Source: Actinoplanes siamensis
Lineage (GTDB): Bacteria; Actinomycetota; Actinomycetes; Mycobacteriales; Micromonosporaceae
Reading direction: 5' to 3'
NCBI RefSeq assembly: GCF_016862395.1
Contig: NZ_BOMW01000016.1
Location: forward strand, 1-64,000
Length of the DNA: 64,000 nt
Shown here one piece after another: positions 59,527 to 64,000 of the stretch. Every line of letters begins with the position of its first letter. Positions within the stretch are counted from its first letter, which is position 1. The translations under genes were made by a program, and so were the position numbers. A model generated the notes under the pieces. That model was not told where the DNA came from, made no database searches, and saw only the letters and a list, made by a program, of their open reading frames with translations.

Positions 59527-60932
59527 CACTGTTCCCCGCCGAGGCGACCCAGCGCCAGATCGCCCGTGAGCTCTACGCCCACGCCCGTGACCTGCCGCTG
59601 ATCAGCCCACACGGTCATGTCGACCCGGCGCTGCTGGCCGACGACGAGCCGTTCCCGGACCCGGCCCGGCTGTTCGTGGTGCCCGACCACTACGTCACCC
59701 GGATGCTGGCCAGCCAGGGCATCCCACCCGCCCGGCTGGGCGTGCCGAGCGTCGACGGCAGCGAGGTGGAGACCGACGGCCGGGCGATCTGGCGGCTGCT
59801 CGCCGAGAACTGGCACCTTTTCCGCGGCACGCCGTCGCGGCTCTGGACCGAGAAGGTGTTCGCCGAGGTGTTCGGCTTCGACAAGCGCTTCGGCGCGGAG
59901 ACCGCCGACGAGATCTACGACGAGCTCTCGGCCCGGCTGGCCGAGCCGGAGTACCGGCCGCGGGCGCTGTTCACCCGGTTCAACATCGAGGTGCTGGCCA
60001 CCACCGAGAGCCCGATCGACGACCTCGCGGTGCACGCCAAGCTCGCGGCCGACGGTTGGGGCGGCCCCGGCGGGCGGGTGATCACCACGTTCCGGCCGGA
60101 CAACCTGGTCGACATGGAGTGGGCCGGCTGGGCCGAGCGGGTGGCCGCACTCGGCGAGCTGACCGGGCAGGACGTGGGCACGTACCCCGGCTTCCTGGCC
60201 GCGCTGCGGGCCCGCCGGGAGCTGTTCGTCGCGGCCGGCGCCACCAGCTCGGACCACGGCCACCCGACCGCGGCCACCCTCGACCTCAGCGACGCGGACG
60301 CGGCCGTGCTCTACCGCAAGGGCCTGGGCGGCGCGGCCGACGCCGCGGACGCCGAGGCGTTCCGGGCACACATGCTCGTCGAGTTCGCCCGGATGTCGCT
60401 GGACGACGGCCTGGTCATGCAGCTGCACCCGGGCTCGGTGCGCAACCACAACCGGGCGCTGCACGCCCGGCACGGCCGCGACGTCGGCGGCGACATCCCG
60501 TCCGCGACCGAGTACGTCCGGGCCCTGCGGCCGCTGCTGGACCGCCACGGCGACGACCCCCGCCTGCGGATCGTCCTCTACACGCTGGACGAGACCACGT
60601 TCACCCGGGAACTCGCGCCGCTCGCCGGCGGGTACGCGGCCCTCTACCTGGGCGCGCCGTGGTGGTTCCTGGACAGCCCGGAGGGGCTGCGCCGGTTCCG
60701 CGAGACGGTCACCGAGACCGCCGGGTTCTACAACACGGCCGGCTTCGTCGACGACACCCGCGCGTTCTGCTCGATCCCGGCCCGGCACGACGTGGCCCGC
60801 CGGGTCGACGCCGGTTTCCTGGCCCGGCTGGTCGCCGAGGACCGGCTGCCGCTCGACGAGGCCGCCGAGACCATCGCTGACCTGGCGTACCACCTGCCGA
60901 AGAAGGTCTTCCGGCTGGACGGTCCGGCATGA
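59523..60932 (+). CDS. uxaC: Glucuronate/galacturonate isomerase
   Basis: A 469-residue uronate isomerase (EC 5.3.1.12) converting D-glucuronate to D-fructuronate or D-galacturonate to D-tagaturonate. It has the amidohydrolase-like fold with LISPHGHVDP (metal HxH) near residue 30, MQLHPGSVRNHN, and GAPWWFLDSPEGLRRFRETVTE near residue 380. The TTG start overlaps the previous stop (TTGA). Length matches the family. Confidence 0.96.
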   Translation: MTLFPAEATQRQIARELYAHARDLPLISPHGHVDPALLADDEPFPDPARLFVVPDHYVTRMLASQGIPPARLGVPSVDGSEVETDGRAIWRLLAENWHLFRGTPSRLWTEKVFAEVFGFDKRFGAETADEIYDELSARLAEPEYRPRALFTRFNIEVLATTESPIDDLAVHAKLAADGWGGPGGRVITTFRPDNLVDMEWAGWAERVAALGELTGQDVGTYPGFLAALRARRELFVAAGATSSDHGHPTAATLDLSDADAAVLYRKGLGGAADAADAEAFRAHMLVEFARMSLDDGLVMQLHPGSVRNHNRALHARHGRDVGGDIPSATEYVRALRPLLDRHGDDPRLRIVLYTLDETTFTRELAPLAGGYAALYLGAPWWFLDSPEGLRRFRETVTETAGFYNTAGFVDDTRAFCSIPARHDVARRVDAGFLARLVAEDRLPLDEAAETIADLAYHLPKKVFRLDGPA

Positions 60933-62383
60933 CCGTGACCACCGGGCTGAGCCTCGCCGCGCTGCACCGCCTCGCCCCGCAGAACCGTCCCGCGGTGCGC
61001 CCCGGGGACGTGCGCCCCGGCATCCTGCACCTCGGGCTCGGCGCGTTCCACCGCGCCCATCAGGCCGTCTACACCGAGACCGCGGTCGCGGCGAGCGGCG
61101 GCGAGTGGGGCATCGTCGGGGTCGCGCCGCGCTCCCGGGACGTGCTCGACAAACTGCGGGCCCAGGACCGGCTCTACAGTGTGCTGACGGTCGGCGGCGA
61201 CGGCGGGGACCACGCCCGTGCGGTCGGGATCCTGTCCGGACTGGGCCATGCGGCCGGCGATCCGTACGGCGTGCTCGCGGCGATCGCCGATCCCGGGATC
61301 CGGATCGTGTCGCTGACCGTGACCGAGAAGGCGTACCGGCTCGGCCCGGACGGGCGACTGCTGCTCGACGACGAGCTGCGGGCCCAACTGACCGGGGCGG
61401 CCCCGCCGGTGAGCGTGCCCGCCCTGCTGGCCCGGGGGCTGCTCGCCCGCACGGCCCCGCTGACCGTGCTGTGCTGTGACAACCTGCAGGGCAACGGGCC
61501 CCGGATCCAGGGGATGGTGGCCCAGGCGCTGGAGGTGGCCGGCGCCTCGCTGCCCGACGGCGTGGACTTCCCGGCCACCATGGTGGACCGGATCGTGCCG
61601 GCGACCAGCGCGGACCACCTGCGCCGGGCGGCCGCCGCGCTGGGCGCCGCGGACCGGGCGCCGGTGGTGGCCGAGCCGTTCCACCAGTGGGTGATCGAGG
61701 ACCGGTTCCCGGGCGGGCGGCCCGACTGGGGCGCCGCCGGGGCGATCCTGACCACGGACGTCGCCCCGTGGGAGACGCTCAAGCTGCGCGCGCTGAACTC
61801 GGTGCACTCGGCCTGCGCGTACCTCGGCGCGCTGGCCGGCCGGGAGATGATCGCGTCGGTGCTGGAGCTGCCCGGCATGGACGGGCTGCTGCGCAGGTTC
61901 CTCGCCGAGGACATCGCGCCCTCGGTCACCCCGCCGCCGGGAGTGACCGTTCTCGATTACGGCGAGACGGTGCTCGAACGATTCGCCAACCGGGAGCTCG
62001 GCCATCGTACGCACCAGGTCGCCATGGACGGCACGCAGAAGTTGCCGCACCGGCTGCTCGGGACGATCGCCGACCGGCGCCGGGCCGGCGCCGTGCCGGC
62101 GTGGGCGGCGCTGGTGCTCGCCGGGTGGATGCGGTTCGTGCGGGGATACGCCGACGACGGGTCCGCGCTGCCGCTCGACGACCCGCTGGCCGGCCGGATC
62201 CGGGCGATCGTGCGGGCCGCGCCGGACACGCCGGAGGGGCTGGTCGACGCGCTGCTCGGGCTCTCCGAGGTGTTCCCGGCGGGGTTCGCCGACGACGCGT
62301 CGCTGCGCGCCGAGCTGATCCGCTGGTCGGGGGAGCTGGCCCGGCACGGCGCGGCGCGGACGATCGCGGCGGCCGGGCGATGA
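60929..62383 (+). CDS. Fructuronate reductase / mannitol dehydrogenase family
   Basis: A 484-residue polyol/uronate dehydrogenase. The N-terminal NAD-binding segment is ILHLGLGAFHRAHQAVYTE; further family marks are LTVTEKAY, CDNLQGNG and LKLRALNSVHSACAYLG. Directly following uxaC, it most likely reduces D-fructuronate to D-mannonate (UxuB, EC 1.1.1.57). Tagaturonate or mannitol cannot be ruled out from sequence alone. ATGA overlaps join it to both neighbours. Confidence 0.92.
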   Translation: MTVTTGLSLAALHRLAPQNRPAVRPGDVRPGILHLGLGAFHRAHQAVYTETAVAASGGEWGIVGVAPRSRDVLDKLRAQDRLYSVLTVGGDGGDHARAVGILSGLGHAAGDPYGVLAAIADPGIRIVSLTVTEKAYRLGPDGRLLLDDELRAQLTGAAPPVSVPALLARGLLARTAPLTVLCCDNLQGNGPRIQGMVAQALEVAGASLPDGVDFPATMVDRIVPATSADHLRRAAAALGAADRAPVVAEPFHQWVIEDRFPGGRPDWGAAGAILTTDVAPWETLKLRALNSVHSACAYLGALAGREMIASVLELPGMDGLLRRFLAEDIAPSVTPPPGVTVLDYGETVLERFANRELGHRTHQVAMDGTQKLPHRLLGTIADRRRAGAVPAWAALVLAGWMRFVRGYADDGSALPLDDPLAGRIRAIVRAAPDTPEGLVDALLGLSEVFPAGFADDASLRAELIRWSGELARHGAARTIAAAGR

Positions 62384-63471
62384 CTGCCCGGGTGGCGCTC
62401 GTCGGCGCCGGCGGGCACGGCCTGTCGCACCGGCGCAAGCTGCGGGAACTCGCCGGGCGCGGGCTGCTGGAGATCGCCGCGCTGTGCGACAGGAACCCGG
62501 TGGAGCCGGAGCCCGGAGTGCCGTTCTTCGACGACCACGAGACGATGCTCCGGGCCGTCCGCCCGGACGCCGTCATCGTGTGCACGCCGCCGCACACGCA
62601 CCTGCCGATCGCCCTGGACTGCCTGGCCGCGGGCGCGGACCTGCTGCTGGAGAAGCCTCCGGTGGTCTCCGTCGCCGAGCACGCGGAACTGGAGGCCGCG
62701 GTGCGGCGCACCGGGCGCCGCGTCCAGGTGGGCTTCCAGGCGCTCGGGTCGGCGGCGCTCGCCGCTTTCCGGCAGGCGGCCCCCGACGGGCCGCTGGTCT
62801 CCGCGGCCGGCGCCTGGTGGCGCCCGGACAGCTACTACCGGCGGGCGCCCTGGGCCGGTAAACAGGCGGCCTTCGACGGGGCGCTGGTCAACCCGTTCGC
62901 GCATGCGCTGATGCAGGCGCTGGCGGTGGCCGGCCGGTTCGCGCCGGTGTCGCTGGAACTGGAGCGATACAAAACCCGGGACATTCAGACCGACGACTGT
63001 ACGTTCATGCGGCTGACCGGTTCCGACGGGCGGCGTCTGGTGGCCGCGGTGACCCTGGCGTCCGAGGTCTTCGTGGCCGGGGAGATCCGGGTCGGTGATG
63101 CCCTGCTGGAGTACCCGACGGACCGGGTGCGGCTGCCGGGGGAGCGGTTCCGCGAAGTCCCCGGACGGGTCGGGTTGCTGGAGAACCTGCTTTCCGGCGC
63201 CGAGTTGATCGCCCCGCTGGACCGGACCCGGACCTTCACCGCCGTCGCCGAGGCCATCGTGGCGGCGCCCGCCCCGGCGCCGCTCCCCGGCCTCCGGCCG
63301 CATCCCGACGGCACCGGGAAGGTCGTGCCCGGGATCGACCAACTCGTCCGGCAGGTGGCCGCCACCGGGCTCCTGCCGTCCGAAAGTGACATCGCCTGGG
63401 CGGTTGGGCCGCACCGGGTGCTCTTCGAGACCGAGGAAGGCGGGATCCATGCGCAAGCTGAACATCGCTGA
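62380..63471 (+). CDS. Second Gfo/Idh/MocA-family oxidoreductase
   Basis: A 363-residue NAD(P)-dependent oxidoreductase with the N-terminal VALVGAGGHGLSHRRKL and LLLEKPPVVSVAEHAELE (EKP). The C-terminal domain is shorter than in the first paralogue, and GALVNPFAHALMQAL lacks the GGG(x)LxDxGxH form. Substrate unknown; the operon suggests a uronate or its lactone. It overlaps the cupin gene by 23 nt. Confidence 0.9.
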   Translation: MTARVALVGAGGHGLSHRRKLRELAGRGLLEIAALCDRNPVEPEPGVPFFDDHETMLRAVRPDAVIVCTPPHTHLPIALDCLAAGADLLLEKPPVVSVAEHAELEAAVRRTGRRVQVGFQALGSAALAAFRQAAPDGPLVSAAGAWWRPDSYYRRAPWAGKQAAFDGALVNPFAHALMQALAVAGRFAPVSLELERYKTRDIQTDDCTFMRLTGSDGRRLVAAVTLASEVFVAGEIRVGDALLEYPTDRVRLPGERFREVPGRVGLLENLLSGAELIAPLDRTRTFTAVAEAIVAAPAPAPLPGLRPHPDGTGKVVPGIDQLVRQVAATGLLPSESDIAWAVGPHRVLFETEEGGIHAQAEHR

Positions 63472-63784
63472 GTTCCAGGAGCACCACCGCGGGCCCACGT
63501 TCACCAGTGTGCTGCCGGGTCACGTCGTACAGAGGGGCGGGTTCCGGGTTTATCCCGAGCCGAACTTCCGGACGCATGACGAACCCGGGCGGCACGTCCA
63601 CACCGTGCCCGAGATCTTCGTGATCGTGCAGGGCAGCGGGGTGATCGAGACGGACGGGGCCGAGGTGGACAGGTTCCGCGCGGGCGAGGCGCTGCTCTTC
63701 GAACCCGGCGAGGACCACCACCTGATCAGCCGCGGTGACCAGCCGCTGGTCTTCGTGTGGATGCACCTGGAACCCGTTTCCTGA
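63449..63784 (+). CDS. Small cupin-domain protein
   Basis: A 111-residue single-domain cupin. Cupin motif 1 reads HVHTVPEIFVIVQGSGVIETDG and motif 2 reads FRAGEALLFEPGEDHHLIS, with the His/Glu ligands for one metal. Proteins of this size in pectin operons are often KdgF-like, converting unsaturated galacturonate to a linear ketone, which would suit a pathway fed by pectate lyase (inference). GGAAGG is 8 nt before ATG 63449. Confidence 0.88.
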   Translation: MRKLNIAEFQEHHRGPTFTSVLPGHVVQRGGFRVYPEPNFRTHDEPGRHVHTVPEIFVIVQGSGVIETDGAEVDRFRAGEALLFEPGEDHHLISRGDQPLVFVWMHLEPVS

Positions 63785-63799
63785 CCTCGGGAGTCGTCC

Positions 63800-64000
63800 A
63801 TGCCCCGGAGAACCGCTCTCGCGGTGACGTTCGGCCTGCTCCTCGCCGGCGTCGCCACCGTACCCGCATCCGCGGCCGCCACCACCGTCCCCGCCGTCGC
63901 CCGGGAGGTCCTCCCCGCGAACGACGGCTGGGCCGCCGGGACCACCGGCGGCGCCGCCGCCGACGACGACCACGTCTTCGTGGTCCGCACCCGGGACCAG
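63800..64000 (+). CDS. Secreted protein, probable pectate lyase, truncated by window end
   Basis: The first 67 codons of a longer gene: a Sec signal (MPRRTALAVTFGLLLAGVAT, cleavage after ASAAA) and then VAREVLPANDGWAAGTTGGA followed by DHVFVVRTRDQ. The GWA...GTTGGA...VxVRTR(D/A)(Q/E)L opening is characteristic of family 1 pectate lyases. GGGAG is 6 nt before ATG 63800, 15 nt after the cupin gene, so it may belong to the uronate operon. The catalytic part lies beyond the window. Confidence 0.75.
   Translation, partial: MPRRTALAVTFGLLLAGVATVPASAAATTVPAVAREVLPANDGWAAGTTGGAAADDDHVFVVRTRDQ

Overview
The window reads as chromosome of a very GC-rich, soil-type actinobacterium, most likely Micromonosporaceae (Actinoplanes-like). 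The basis is the strongly G/C-ending codons, frequent GTG/TTG starts, ATGA/GTGA stop-start overlaps, a DivIVA-like coiled-coil protein, a DesA3-type desaturase next to its reductase, and several sugar ABC operons each paired with a LacI repressor. Genus is inference; there is no rRNA in the window.

Layout. 0.3-8.3 kb: LacI repressor, YtfQRT/YjfF-type sugar ABC transporter and L-arabinose isomerase. 8.3-15 kb: a LamG-fold secreted protein, a DivIVA-like protein, a TetR/MMPL efflux pair with twin operators, and a YtcJ-like amidohydrolase. 15-20.6 kb is an eroded accessory stretch: a frameshifted gene, an intact PD-(D/E)XK-like protein, a TetR regulator facing a collapsed MFS pump, and a GH53 fragment. 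19.1-27.4 kb: a galactan cluster (GH53 galactanase, LacI, ABC importer, GH35 beta-galactosidase) with two matching operators. 27.5-32.1 kb: small secreted and membrane proteins and a TRAP-TAXI transporter. 32.2-32.7 kb: promoter, 15-codon leader ORF, intrinsic terminator and three tRNA or tRNA-like genes. 32.7-38.3 kb: a ferric-reductase-like flavoprotein, strong hairpins, tandem repeats, several gene remnants, and small membrane, GAF and Phd-like genes. 38.3-43.7 kb: PfkB kinase, ABC importer and GH4 glycosidase. 43.9-47.8 kb: desaturase, its electron-transfer reductase and a PucR regulator. 48-53.1 kb: metNIQ, a lipoprotein, alanine dehydrogenase and an Lrp-type regulator. 53.2-64 kb: a hexuronate locus (LacI, ABC importer, YesL-like protein; divergently two Gfo/Idh oxidoreductases, glucuronate isomerase, fructuronate reductase, cupin, and the start of a probable pectate lyase).

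How it fits together. Arabinose, galactan and hexuronate are the building blocks of pectin (rhamnogalacturonan I plus homogalacturonan). Three separately repressed operons for them lie within 64 kb, ending at a probable secreted pectate lyase, so the window looks like part of a dispersed pectin-utilisation region. Between these operons are at least six eroded genes or gene fragments, several needing only 1-base shifts to read through. The most unusual element is the leader ORF, terminator and tRNA cluster at 32.2-32.7 kb: the leader uses the codons CTT, TAT and TGT, which match the anticodons of the three RNAs encoded just downstream.
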